NCBI GenBank assembly: GCA_019163335.1
Contig: JAFLKM010000083.1
Location: 1-35,815, forward strand
DNA length: 35,815 nt
Direction: 5' to 3'
From: Desulfobulbaceae bacterium
GTDB lineage: Bacteria > Desulfobacterota > Desulfobulbia > Desulfobulbales > Desulfocapsaceae
A program made the position numbers and the translations under genes. Shown piece by piece: positions 1 through 10,100 of the stretch (positions are counted from its first letter, which is position 1; each line of letters begins with the position of its first letter). Under the pieces are notes generated by a model. The model made no database searches. It was not told where the DNA came from and saw only the letters and a list, made by a program, of their open reading frames with translations.

Positions 1-51
1 TCCCCAGCATGCCATGTTATACCCCCGGTGTCAAGTGTGGATCAAGATCAG

Positions 52-295
52 CCTTAGGTTAAGGGGAGGTCGGGAGGGGTTACCGAAGGGATTGCAAATA
101 TTGGCTAACGCGCTGTATACTCGTAACTCCCCCAACCCCCTCTTAACCGAAGAGGGGGCTTTAATCTTCCGTCATGCTCCTCCCCTTAGGTTAAGGGGAG
201 GTCGGGAGGGGTTACCGCAGGGCTTGCAAATAATGGCTAACGCGCTGTATACTCGTAACTCCCCCAACCCCCTCTTAACCTAAGAGGGGGCTTTA
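52..295. repeat. Two tandem copies of a 112-bp inverted-repeat element
   Basis: Copies at about 52-163 and 184-295 align at a fixed offset of 132 bp with no indels. Each starts with CCTTAGGTTAAGGGGAGG followed by GGGAGGGGTTA, and ends with TAACTCCCCCAACCCCCTC followed by TTAACC and GAGGGGGCTTTA. The two ends are imperfect inverted repeats of each other, so each copy can fold into a long hairpin. A third copy lies at 3781-3975 and a collapsed copy at 4021-4054. Small non-coding, non-autonomous repeats of this sort (REP- or MITE-like) are common between genes. Apparent open frames through the copies encode only the repeat and are not genes. Confidence 0.8.
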
Positions 296-332
296 TTTTC
301 GGCATCTTTAATTAAGACTCAAGTTACTTATT

Positions 333-1319
333 ATGAATCATAGAATTTCCAAAACAATTTCCTTTATTTCCTTTGCTGCAAGCATCCTGATTGGTATCCA
401 GATTCTGCTTATTCTCCTGCGCGGGGAGGCGGCCTGTTTGAACCAGGGCTGTAAGCTCGTAGAAAACCTGACCAATATCCCGCCCCTCTATTTTAACCTT
501 ATCGGTCTTTTCTATTTCCAGACGATCTGCTGGCTCTTTTTCCTGGGCCGCAAAAAGGGCGGTGTTTTCGTTGAGCTTGCGAGGCTCGTCCTGCTCACTG
601 GCCTCGCCGTTGAAAGTGTTCTGCTTACCTATCAGATATTTGTTGCTGAGGCATTTTGTTCCTATTGCCTTATTCTGTTCTCCATTGTCCTGATCTTGAA
701 TGCCCTGGCTGGTTGGAAGCAATTTGTTGCGGGTATCAGCATCCTCTCCGGTATCCTGCTGATCTCCTCCCTGTTGAGTTACGGCTCGACGGCTCTCTTA
801 TCCCAGCAGCAGACCATCAACAACGGCACCTATGGAACTCGATCCTGCTTAAATCCCCAAAAAGAATTGTACCTCTTTTTTTCAGCAAATTGTCCTCACT
901 GCAAAAATGTTATAGAGGCCCTGGAGGGTTGCAGCAGCTGCAATTTTCATTTTAATCCCATTGAGAAGCTGGATACTTTTGATTTCCAGGGAATGAAACG
1001 GGCAGAATCGTATGACCCCGCATTAAATAAGCTTTTACTGAAATTATTGGGAATCGACTCGATCCCGGTGCTGCTTGAAAAGAATCAATCCGGATTTTCA
1101 ATTATCAAAGGCGAAAAACAGATTATCCACTACATTCAACAGGCCTGTTACCAGGCTGACCCGCTCCTTTATCTTGACCGGACAGGGCAAAGTTCCCAGG
1201 CAGAGATTCCGATATTCAGCGAGACAGGAGAATGCTCGGTGAATATCGAATGCGAAAAGGATGGGAAACAAAATACCCCCTCAGAGAAATCATTAAATCA
1301 ATCGGTTCCATTGCCTTAA
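333..1319 (+). CDS. VKOR-family disulfide-forming membrane protein with thioredoxin-like C-terminus
   Basis: Predicted 328-residue inner-membrane protein. Residues about 8-150 contain several hydrophobic segments with the VKOR cysteine set: a loop pair C35 and C40, and a CSYC (C109/C112) redox centre in the fourth helix region. After about residue 155 there is a thioredoxin-like domain with SANCPHC (C187-P-H-C190). Bacterial VKOR homologues oxidise DsbA-like partners and pass electrons to quinone, taking the place of DsbB. The fused thioredoxin domain is the usual built-in partner. The tail (about 280-328) is hydrophilic and Cys-containing, with no recognised domain. ATG at 333 is the only good start, since an in-frame stop lies at 309-311. 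No strong ribosome site is visible. The gene stands alone, flanked on both sides by repeats, so no operon partner is suggested. Family call is strong; the substrate is unknown. Confidence 0.88.
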   Translation: MNHRISKTISFISFAASILIGIQILLILLRGEAACLNQGCKLVENLTNIPPLYFNLIGLFYFQTICWLFFLGRKKGGVFVELARLVLLTGLAVESVLLTYQIFVAEAFCSYCLILFSIVLILNALAGWKQFVAGISILSGILLISSLLSYGSTALLSQQQTINNGTYGTRSCLNPQKELYLFFSANCPHCKNVIEALEGCSSCNFHFNPIEKLDTFDFQGMKRAESYDPALNKLLLKLLGIDSIPVLLEKNQSGFSIIKGEKQIIHYIQQACYQADPLLYLDRTGQSSQAEIPIFSETGECSVNIECEKDGKQNTPSEKSLNQSVPLP

Positions 1320-1397
1320 AGCCATTGACTTTGTCTGTTTGGATGCTGTGAAATCAACCAGATGAATCCTGAAGAATTAAAGAATAACCACCTCTAA

Positions 1398-1421
1398 CCC
1401 CTCCTTGAAAAAAAGGAGGGG
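1398..1421. repeat. C/G-rich 9-bp-stem hairpin
   Basis: CCCCTCCTT at 1398-1406 pairs perfectly with AAGGAGGGG at 1413-1421 around a short A-rich loop. It lies about 80 bp after the VKOR gene and is followed by more C-runs. It has no T-tract after the stem, so it is more likely a repeat remnant than a classical terminator. Confidence 0.5.
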
Positions 1422-1614
1422 GACGTCCAGTCTCCCCCCTACTTTCCTAATCTTTTCCTCATTTAATCTTAATTAAAAACTAACCTGACACTCACAGCTC
1501 TTTAACACCAGCATGGTCTACTGCCGTGCTTTGAATGATGATCGGCCTGTGACTCACTCCGCAATCCTTTCCGTTCCCGTATGAGCCCTGCAACATAGGG
1601 GTTTAAACCATAAG

Positions 1615-1698
1615 CCGTCATGCCCGCGCATGCGGGAATCCATAACACACTGCAATTTACCAAACTGGATTCCCGATAAAAGCACTCGGGAATGACGG
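1615..1698. repeat. CGTCATNCCCG-type long inverted repeat
   Basis: The left arm CCGTCATGCCCGCGCATGCG, continuing GGAATCCA, spans 1615-1642. The right arm TGGATTCCCGATAAAAGCAC, continuing TCGGGAATGACGG, spans 1666-1698. They are imperfect reverse complements separated by about 23 bp. Repeats with GTCATTCCCG/CGGGAATGAC ends are widespread intergenic elements in proteobacteria. It lies in the 538-bp gap between the VKOR and tpsB genes, where no gene is supported. Confidence 0.75.
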
Positions 1699-1857
1699 TG
1701 TAGCTATTTTGCAGGTAAACGAGTGGCGAGACTCCAAGATCCTCGTTTCTTAGAGCCACAACCCCCTTGATTTCCTCACAATCGAAGAGGAACGGGTTTA
1801 AACTTTTTTAAGAAAAATGCAGTGCAAACTCTTCACAATGACCAGAAAAGGACGTTC

Positions 1858-3561
1858 ATGATTTCAGTTTTCCGGCACCGCAGAACCTTTAGTGTGCCTC
1901 TCCTCTTAGCAATGATTGCCATGCGGCCATTCCCGGCCACCGCCCAGGTGGAAGAGATAAGCCCTTCGGCTCCCGGACAGGAAGCAGGGTCCGGTGAGGC
2001 CGACGCCGCCTTCTTTACGATCAGCGGATTTAAGGTCAACGGGAATACCCTGCTCCCGGCAAAGCCCATCCTGCTGGATGAGGAGATGCCCATCCTGATC
2101 CCTAACCTGGCCGATATCCTTGAAGAATTTGAGGGGAACGGCAAGTCCATCAAGGACGTCGAGGCAGCCCGGACCAAGCTGGAAAAGATTTACCATGACC
2201 TTGGCTACCCCACTGTGCTGGTCAATGTGCCCGACCAGACCCTGGAAAACGGAGTGGTGGTGCTGGAAGTAATTGAGGGCAAAGTCCGGCGAATACGGGT
2301 CACCGGCAACCGCTATTTCACCATGGCCGATATCATCAAGGACCTCCCCACCCTCAAACCCGGCGTCATCATCTACCTCCCCCGTTTGCAGGAAGAGCTG
2401 ATGGTGGTGAACACCCATCCGGACATGAAGGTTGAGCCGGTGCTTATGCCGGGCAAGGATTTCGGCACCGTGGATGTGGAGCTGAAGGTTGAGGACAAGA
2501 TGCCGCTGCACGGCAGCATGGAACTGAATAATCGAGGCAGCGCCGATACCACCGACCTGCGGCTGAACGGCATGCTTCGCTATGACAACCTCTGGCAGAA
2601 GGGCCACTCCGCCTCCGGCCAGTTTCAGACCTCGCCTGAGGACACCAATGAGGTGCAGGTACTGTCCGCCTCCTATGTGATGCCGACCCCCTGGCAGGAC
2701 GAGCACCGGCTGGCCTTCTTCAGTATCTGGTCGGACAGCCAGACCGCATTCGGTGAGGGATTCCAGACCATCGGCTCCGGCTTTATCGCCGGGCTCCGCT
2801 ATGTTATCCCGCTGACGCCCTACGCGATGTACACCCATAACTTCACTGCCGGGTTGGATTACAAGGATTTTGATGAGACCGTGGGCTTTACCGGAGAGGA
2901 AGACCTCACAACCCCCATGCAATACTGGCCGGTCTCCTTCTCCTATAGCGGCAGCCTGCCGGACGAGGGCGGAGTGACGGTGTTCAGCGCTGCCCTGAAC
3001 ATGAGTCTGCGCGAACTTGGCACCGATCCGGAACAGTTTGCGATCAAACGCTACCAGAGCCGGGGCGGGTATCTCTACGGCACATTTGGGGTGGAGCGAC
3101 GTCAGAAGATGCCTTGGCAAACTGCCCTCTACTGCAAGGTGGACGGCCAAGTCGCCAACGAACCCCTGATCTCCAACGAACAGTATGTGGCGGGCGGCAT
3201 GGAAAGTGTGCGCGGCTTCAAAGAGGCCTCGGAAGCGGGTGATAACGCCGTTCATTTTCTGTCCGAATTCAGCGCCCCGGATCTGTTGAAGGTCGGCGGC
3301 GAGAAAGCCCCTTACAACCTTGAGCCTTTTATCTTCTATGACTTTGCCTCCCTTATGCTCAAGTCTCCCCTGGAAGGCCAGGACGCATCGTTCAACCTGA
3401 GCGGCGCAGGCGTCGGCTTCCGGGGAATGATTGCCGAGCATTACAGCTTTGAGGCAGACTGGGCCGTTGCCCTGACCTCGAGTTCCGCTGTCACCAGCGG
3501 CGAACCAACTGTCAGCGCCGGTGACCAGGAGATTTATTTTAAGGTGAAGTACACTTTTTAA
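1858..3561 (+). CDS. TpsB-type outer-membrane transporter (ShlB/FhaC/HecB family)
   Basis: Outer-membrane half of a two-partner secretion system, which recognises and exports the TpsA exoprotein encoded next door. The ATG at 1858 follows AGGA at 1849-1852 and gives 567 residues with a basic n-region (FRHRR), a hydrophobic core and cleavage near ATAQ-VEE. A GTG 36 bp upstream is open but has no ribosome site. A POTRA_2-like domain begins near FTISGFKVNGNTLLP, and a second POTRA-like part includes VVLEVIEGKVRRIRVTGN. The rest is a 16-strand-type barrel. The family L6 signature appears as VRGF (in GGMESVRGF), and the following barrel motif reads FYDFA. The protein ends in an aromatic residue (KYTF), as expected for BAM-inserted barrels. 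It precedes tpsA by 551 bp of repeat-rich DNA. Family assignment is firm; pairing with the adjacent exoprotein is inferred from context. Confidence 0.92.
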   Translation: MISVFRHRRTFSVPLLLAMIAMRPFPATAQVEEISPSAPGQEAGSGEADAAFFTISGFKVNGNTLLPAKPILLDEEMPILIPNLADILEEFEGNGKSIKDVEAARTKLEKIYHDLGYPTVLVNVPDQTLENGVVVLEVIEGKVRRIRVTGNRYFTMADIIKDLPTLKPGVIIYLPRLQEELMVVNTHPDMKVEPVLMPGKDFGTVDVELKVEDKMPLHGSMELNNRGSADTTDLRLNGMLRYDNLWQKGHSASGQFQTSPEDTNEVQVLSASYVMPTPWQDEHRLAFFSIWSDSQTAFGEGFQTIGSGFIAGLRYVIPLTPYAMYTHNFTAGLDYKDFDETVGFTGEEDLTTPMQYWPVSFSYSGSLPDEGGVTVFSAALNMSLRELGTDPEQFAIKRYQSRGGYLYGTFGVERRQKMPWQTALYCKVDGQVANEPLISNEQYVAGGMESVRGFKEASEAGDNAVHFLSEFSAPDLLKVGGEKAPYNLEPFIFYDFASLMLKSPLEGQDASFNLSGAGVGFRGMIAEHYSFEADWAVALTSSSAVTSGEPTVSAGDQEIYFKVKYTF

Positions 3562-3598
3562 GCTGCTTATTTGGGAGTGCCAAATCCGGAGTCCAAAT

Positions 3599-3773
3599 CC
3601 GGGGACAGAATAACAGCAGGGGACTGAATTTATTTTGCGGCTGTATGAAAAATTTATTCTGTCCCCGGTTGATCGAAGGACAAGTACCTCGTGAAACAAG
3701 AACTTTCGGAGTTTTCAAATCCGGGGACAGAATAATTTTCGAAAAAACCTCGAAAATAATTCAGTCCCCTCTG
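3599..3773. repeat. Two GGGGACAGAAT palindromic repeats upstream of tpsA
   Basis: Unit one (about 3599-3668) begins CCGGGGACAGAATAA and closes with TTATTCTGTCCCCGG. Unit two (about 3721-3773) begins CCGGGGACAGAATAATTTTC and closes with GAAAATAATTCAGTCCCC. Each unit can form a strong hairpin. A third unit of the same family occurs at 14080-14132, just past the end of tpsA. They lie in the 551-bp gap between tpsB and tpsA, which has no supportable gene. Confidence 0.75.
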
Positions 3774-3780
3774 TCCGGCT

Positions 3781-3975
3781 CTACTCCTCCCCTTAGGTTA
3801 AGGGGAGGCCGGGAGGGGTTACGCAGGGCTGGTAAATTAAGGCTGACCCCGATGAACGGGATAAGTGCCTTTCGCAGATTGTTTTCTTGCAAAAAACAAG
3901 AAAACAATCTGTAAGGTACTAACGCGCCGTAAACTCGTAACTCCCCCAACCCCCTCTTAACCTAAGAGGGGGCTT
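3781..3975. repeat. Third copy of the CTCCCC/GGGGAG element, interrupted by a 76-bp insert
   Basis: The outer parts match the two copies at the start of the window: CCTTAGGTTAAGGGGAGG at 3791 and the GAGGGGGCTTTA end near 3975. Compared with those copies it carries a 76-bp insertion between GGCT (3841-3844) and AACGCGCC (3921 on). Apart from the insert and one missing C, spacing is unchanged. Confidence 0.8.
3845..3920. repeat. 76-bp nested hairpin repeat
   Basis: It begins GACCCCGATGAACGGGATAA, then has an almost perfect hairpin: GATTGTTTTCTTG (about 3877-3889) pairs with CAAGAAAACAATC (3897-3909). It ends TAAGGTACT. The reverse complement matches 17312-17390, between the TonB and porin genes, over nearly its whole length. 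This shows it is an independent repeat family and not just part of the host element. Confidence 0.75.
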
Positions 3976-4020
3976 TATGCGACACGGGTTGGATAGTTGT
4001 GATTATTATTTTTTCCTCCG

Positions 4021-4054
4021 CCCTACTCCTCCCCTTAGATTAAGGGAAGGCTTT
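4021..4054. repeat. Collapsed copy of the CTCCCC element
   Basis: CTACTCCTCCCCTTAGATTA is followed by AGGGAAGG and then directly by CTTTAT. It looks like the left end of the element joined to the right-end CTTTA, as if the interior had been deleted. It lies about 60 bp upstream of the tpsA start. Confidence 0.5.
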
Positions 4055-4112
4055 ATATGAATCAGGCTGGATTATTATAGAAGTTCTTATCCTCCGAACA
4101 GGAGCCACGATT

Positions 4113-7100
4113 ATGAAAAAAAAATATCTGGGACTTAAGCAGCAGTTTCTTCTTCTCTCCCTCTGTTCCGGCTCTCTGATGGCGTCTCCCTGTCAATCGG
4201 CGCCCACCATCCCAGGCTTTATCGGCAACACTGCCGATGTCCTGCCCCAGATCCCGGTCACCGCCCTGCCCACCGGCGGTACCGCGATTCGAGGCATCGA
4301 TTCCATTCGAGAGACGGCCACCAACGCAATGGAGATCAGCCAGAATCAACCCAAGGCGGTCATCCATTGGCAGACCTTTAACATCGGTTCCCAGGCCTCG
4401 GTCAATTTCAACCAGCAGGGCAATGCCGGATGGGCTGCCTTAAACTCCATCGCCGATGCCAGCCCCTCCCAGATCCACGGCAGACTCAGTGCCGATGGAG
4501 CGGTCTATCTTATTAATCAGAACGGCATTTTCTTTGGCCCCAGCGCCCAGGTCAACGTCCACAGCCTTACCGCCTCATCGCTCAACCTCGTGGAAGAGGA
4601 TTTTATTAACGGCTACACCAATGCCGCCGCCCAATCCTTGACCTTTCGCAATGCTGCCGGTACTGCTGGGGCATCGGCGGAAAACAGCGGCACCATTACC
4701 ACCGCCGATGGCGGCAAGGTCTTTCTCATCGGCGGCAAGGCGGTCAACAACGGCACCATCACCGCCAAAAACGGCATGGTTGCCCTGGCTGCTGGGGATG
4801 AGGTCACCTTGACCGAAAACAACTATATCAGCCGCTACACCCTTCCTTTTGTTTCCACCTCAGGCGGCACGGCGGAGGTCACCAACAACGCCCTGCTCCA
4901 GGCCGACGAGGGAGTTGCCGGCCTCTATGGCGGGATAGTCAACCAGAATGGACGGGTAACCGCCACCACATCAATCAGCCGGAACGGCCAGATTGAGCTG
5001 CAGGGGCGCACACGAGTAAACACTGGAGCGGGCAGTGTCACCGCTACTCCGGTCTCAGCCTCCACCGAGCGCCAGAGCCCTTCCAAGGATTTCACCGGCG
5101 GAAACATCACAATCAACACCAAGGAGTTTATTCATCAGGGCACCATCAACTCACCGGGCGGCAAAGTCTCCAATGGTACGATCGACAACAAAACTGGCTA
5201 CATCAACATGGACTCCATCCGCCTTGAACCCGGCAGCAGCATCGACGTCAGCGGCCTGTGGGTTGACCAAGCAGCGGAAGACCGCATTCTTAATGTTCAG
5301 CTCAACAGCGACATTCTTAAAGACGCCTATGCGTTGAAAAATGGGCTGCTCCGCGGTAAAACTGTCTCCATCGATATCCTTAATGGCATGCCGGCGGCCG
5401 ATATCTCCGCCTATCTCCTGAATCGGCCCCGCTCCGCCGCCGAACTCCTGACCAAAGGCGGCGCCATCGAACTGACTGCCAACCAGGTGGAAGTCATGGC
5501 AGGCAGCAACATTGGTTTCGGTGGCGGCGGCTACAATTACAGCGCCGGTGAAATGGATTTGACCATGGTTCGGGTGGGCAACAGTATCAAGTACCTCTCT
5601 GATCTTGCCGCCGGGACACCGGTGGATGAGGTGCTGGGCAGCTTCACCAGGAATCATGAGCGCTACGGCATCCGCGAAACCTGGAATGGACTCTATTACG
5701 GCGGCGTTTCTCCCCTTGCAGCAAACTCCATTGCCTTTTCCCAGGGCAGCGATGCCGGCAGGCTGACGATCACCACCCCCTACCTTTTTATTGCCGGAAT
5801 CCTTAATGGCTGGGCCGAACGCGGCTTCTATCAATCCGAGGTTGACGACAAACGCTATGCCAATGGCAATATCCTGGCTCTGGGCCGCCGCATGCCCAAA
5901 GGCGGAACCCTGGCCGTTGGCTACGATAGCACCGCCAACTCAACGGAATTGGCCGCTATGACGGGGATCGTCACCCACGCCATCTCCATGGTATCTACGG
6001 CGGCGACGCTTGATGAAAGCGACTCAAGCCGCAAGGTCTCCTACATCCCCACGGATACTATCAACAATGCCGGCCTCTCAGCGCTGGAACTCCATGCCGC
6101 CACCACCTTTGATATCACCGAAGGGGTGAAGGTTCAACTGGCGCCGGGCGGCAGCTTTAACGCCTCCGCCCGGCAGATTGCGGTGGCTGGTTCCATCCAG
6201 GCGGCAGGCGGCTCCATCACCCTTGAGACCCAGAGTAACAATTCAAGTTTCACCCGGATTAACAACGAGGACGCCGCTGGGAGCTACATTCCCCTCGCAG
6301 AAATCCTGACCATCAGCGCCACCGCCATGCTTGATGCGGCCGGGGAAGAAATCTCCAATACCGGGCAAGACTCCATTGCCTACGGCTACACCAATGGGGG
6401 CGCTATCACCCTTCGGAACAGCAGCGCCCCCTCCCTCGGCTCAACTTACGAAAATCCCGATCATGGCTATGACCTCACCGTCGCCGCCGGATCCCTGCTT
6501 TCGGTGCAAGGCGGTTACCTGCAAAACCCCACTGGCTCGATCAAAGGCGGCAATGGCGGTTCAATTACCATCAGCCAACAGATCACCGAGGCCACCGGAG
6601 AGGGACTGCCGGAAGGGCTTCATCTCACCATCGACGGGGAACTTAAAGGGCACGCACTGCTTGGCAGCAAGGGCGGCAGCCTGACCATCGAGGCCCATGA
6701 AATGACGATCTTCCCGGCGGCAGGCAGTCCCCCGGCGACAGGCACCCTCGTTGATCCGGAGGATTCCATTGTCTTTGCCGACAACCGTTTTGTCCGCACC
6801 GGTTTTTCCAGCATCAGCCTCAGCACCTATGACGATCTGACTGTCACCAGCGGAAGTCACCTGGAGACATCATCGGTGCGCCGCACCGACCCCTTCTCCT
6901 GGGGAACCGCCCTGCCCATCGGCCTGTTGACACCCTTTAGCGAATATGTCAACGCCCTGCCCATCGAGGCGGGCGACACCATGATCTCGCTGAAGGCCGG
7001 CTCCATTGAAGGCAAAGACCTGACCATTGAGGCAGGAGCCATTATCGGTGTCGCGCCGAAAGGGAAAATCAGTCTTACCGCTTTTGACCGGGTTAGCCTT

Positions 7101-10100
7101 GGCGGAACCCTGGAGGCCGCGGCAGGAACCATTAAGATCACTGGCGCGGAAGTTGCCATTCAGAGTTCCGCCCGTATCCTGGCCCAGGGCATCAACCTGG
7201 AAGAGCCGAAAAAAGCCGGCCCCCTGGCCGAAACCAACCGGCAGGTGCTGGACGGCGGCACGGTCTCCATTGCCGCCACCCTTGGCTCCATTACCATGGA
7301 TGCCGGCTCTCTGATTGATGTCTCCGGGTCGCCCGTGGTCATCAATAGCATCGAAGACAACCTTGGCGATTTCTTCCACCGCAGCGAGGCCGGCAGCCCA
7401 GGCTCCGTGACCCTGGCGTTCTATGACAAGCTGACCTTGGACGGCGCCCTCACCGCTGAATCCTACCTCCCCGGACTGGCAGGCGGTACCCTCACATTTA
7501 AACGCACCCACAACACGGAACCACTCACGATCACCCGCTCCCTGGCTCAATCCTCGCAGCAGCAAGGCTTTGACGACCTGCATTTTGCCTCGGTGACGGG
7601 AATCGACTTTGCCGAATCCATCGCCCTGAGCGCCGACCGACGGCTGGTCCTTGACGCCCCCCAGATCATCAGCAGTGGCGGAACTGCCACCCTGAATGCC
7701 CCCTGGGTTCAGATCGTCAACAAGCAGTACACCTACACCGGCAACCTGCTCCCTGCGAGCAACAATGCGGCCCAGACATTTTCCGCCAATGCGGACTTCC
7801 TCGATGTCACCGGCAATGTCCGCTTCAACGGCTTCGCAACCACCAGCCTGATGGCAGACCAGGCCATTCGATTAAGCGACTGGTATTACTCCGACGCCCA
7901 GAAATGGAGCGGCAAACTCTCGGTCAGCGGTGATCTTAGCCTCCAGGCCAATGTCGTTTACCCCACCACCGGCAGCATTTTCTCCATTGAAAGCCCCGGA
8001 CGGATCTCCATCCTGCCGGGGCTGGATAAAAATCCGGGCTCGGTCTTTTCCGCGGGCGGCAATCTGACCCTCACAGGACATGATATTTTCCATGCCGGCA
8101 CCATCGCCGCACCCATGGGCACGATCAACCTGAACGCAGAGCAAGGCAGAGTTCTGCTGACACCTGACAGCCGTCTCTCCGTCTCCGGGTCGGAAGATGT
8201 TGCCTACGGCACCATTCTTCAGGGAATCTGGAAGATTCTGGATAAAGCCGGGGCTCTGGCTACGACCACCAAAAACATGACCCTGCCGGAGCCCTCCATC
8301 AACGTTTCCGGGCATGAAGTCCTTATCACCGAAGGGGCCAGGATAGAGGCCGACGGTGGCGGGAGCGTGAGCGCCTATGAGTTTCTGCCTGGATTTGACG
8401 GCACGGCCAATCCCCTTCTCTCGAAAAACAGACTGGTTATCGTTCCCGATGGCTCCGTCTCCCTTCCCGAGCTGGGGGAAGTGTATCTCGAAGGCTATGC
8501 CGCCATGGGACTGGCCGAGGGCGTTTACTCCATCCTCCCGGCCGAATTCGCCTTTCTCCCCGGCGCTCTTATCCTTGAACGCGGCTCCTCCGAGGTTTTA
8601 TCCGGCCAGGGAACATCGAATCTTTTACAGCAGCCCATTATCGCCGGATATGAAAAGGCCTTCGGCTCCACGGAGAAGCCCGCCGCCATGACCGGATATG
8701 TCCTGCGCAGCGCCGCCGATGTCCTCTCGGAAGGAAATTTTGATCAACGCACCGAGCTACTCAAAGATGGCGGCGACATCAGTATCAGCGGTGACACCGT
8801 GGTCATGCTGGGCAACGTTTCAGCCGCTGCCGTCGGTAACGGCAAAAACGGAGGACTGACCCTGGCCGGCCCGCACATCCACTACGCACCGGTGCCGGAG
8901 GGTCTGCGTGCCCTGCAGACTATGCAGGACATCATCCCGGCTCAATATGTCGGCAATGTCTATTTTGACAACACTCTGATCAGCAGCGATACGGCTCTGG
9001 GCCGGCTAACCCTCGGCGATTTTAACTCCAAGACTAACACCGGCCTGACCAGTACGGTCACCTTTGCCCCCGGCCAAACCGTCAACGGTATTCCCCGCGT
9101 CGAGATCAAGGCCAGGGATTCCATCACGGTGAACGAAAACGTTCAGATCAACGCCCTTGCCACAGCCGAGGAGGCCGGAGTTATTGAGCTTGTCACCGGA
9201 AGCCTCGTCACCAAGCCCGGCTCCCTCCTCCATGCCTCCGATGAGCTCGTCCTGAATATCACCGGAGACTGGGATTTTGGCGGCGACTGGATCGTCGATG
9301 ACGGCCGGGTCCATCTTATTTCATCTCTTTTCTCCATTGGTTCCGACAGCTCCAAAGACCCGGGTACCGGCCTGTTTATGACCCAGGCTCTGCTGAACGC
9401 CTTTTCCAGTGTCGACGAATTATGGATAGAGAGCAAAACGGATATCCGCTTTGTCGATGATATCAGCCTTGTCACCAGCGGCAGCCTTCTGCTGGACAGC
9501 CAGCGCCTGCTCTTCGAAGGAATCGGTTCGACTCCACTCAACCAGATCGTTTCCATCAACGCTGACACCCTACGATTGCGCAACACCCATGACGCAAGCG
9601 CAGCAGTTGCTGCTGTCGCCGTCGGTGATCACAGCCTCCGGATCAACGCCCGGGAACTGACCTTAGGGCCCGGCACGGTGCGGGTCGACGGCTTTACCGA
9701 TGTCAACCTTACCCCGGCCGGCAACCTCTTCTTTGAAGGACAGGGGGCATTCCAGGCCATGCTGCCGGGCTCCGGCACCCTGACCATGACCGCCGCTGCT
9801 TTCCAGGCTGCCTTTCCTCATGACATCGAGCCACTCACGGCAAACTCTTTTTCAGTCAGCTCCGGCAGCGGTGAAGTCATTTTCCAGGGCAACGGAACCA
9901 GTGCTGCCTCAACCTCCGGGGCGCCCGGCAGCCTCAACGTCAGCGGACGTTCAGTGACCATGGACGGGGCTCTGCTCAATTTCCCCGGCGGCCGCATTGC
10001 GCTCTCTGCAACCGGCACCGGGATCAACGACCAGCTGTTTCTAACACACGGGTCCCAGCTCCTTGCCCGCGGCGGCATCCTTCATCATTCCCTGGGACTG

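Noticed and set aside
14-283. Open frame through the first tandem repeats
   Set aside because: Its protein is the repeat read in one frame, with the same peptide twice; no ribosome site and no family.
1398-1421. Terminator for the VKOR gene
   Set aside because: Good stem but no T-run afterwards, and 80 bp from the stop; kept only as a repeat hairpin.
1502-1759. Minus-strand frame in the VKOR-tpsB gap
   Set aside because: Mostly translation of the CGTCATNCCCG inverted repeat; such peptides recur wherever this repeat lies.
1906-3699. 597-residue minus-strand frame opposite tpsB
   Set aside because: Mirror of a GC-rich gene; the plus strand has a signal peptide, POTRA and barrel features, while the mirror has none.
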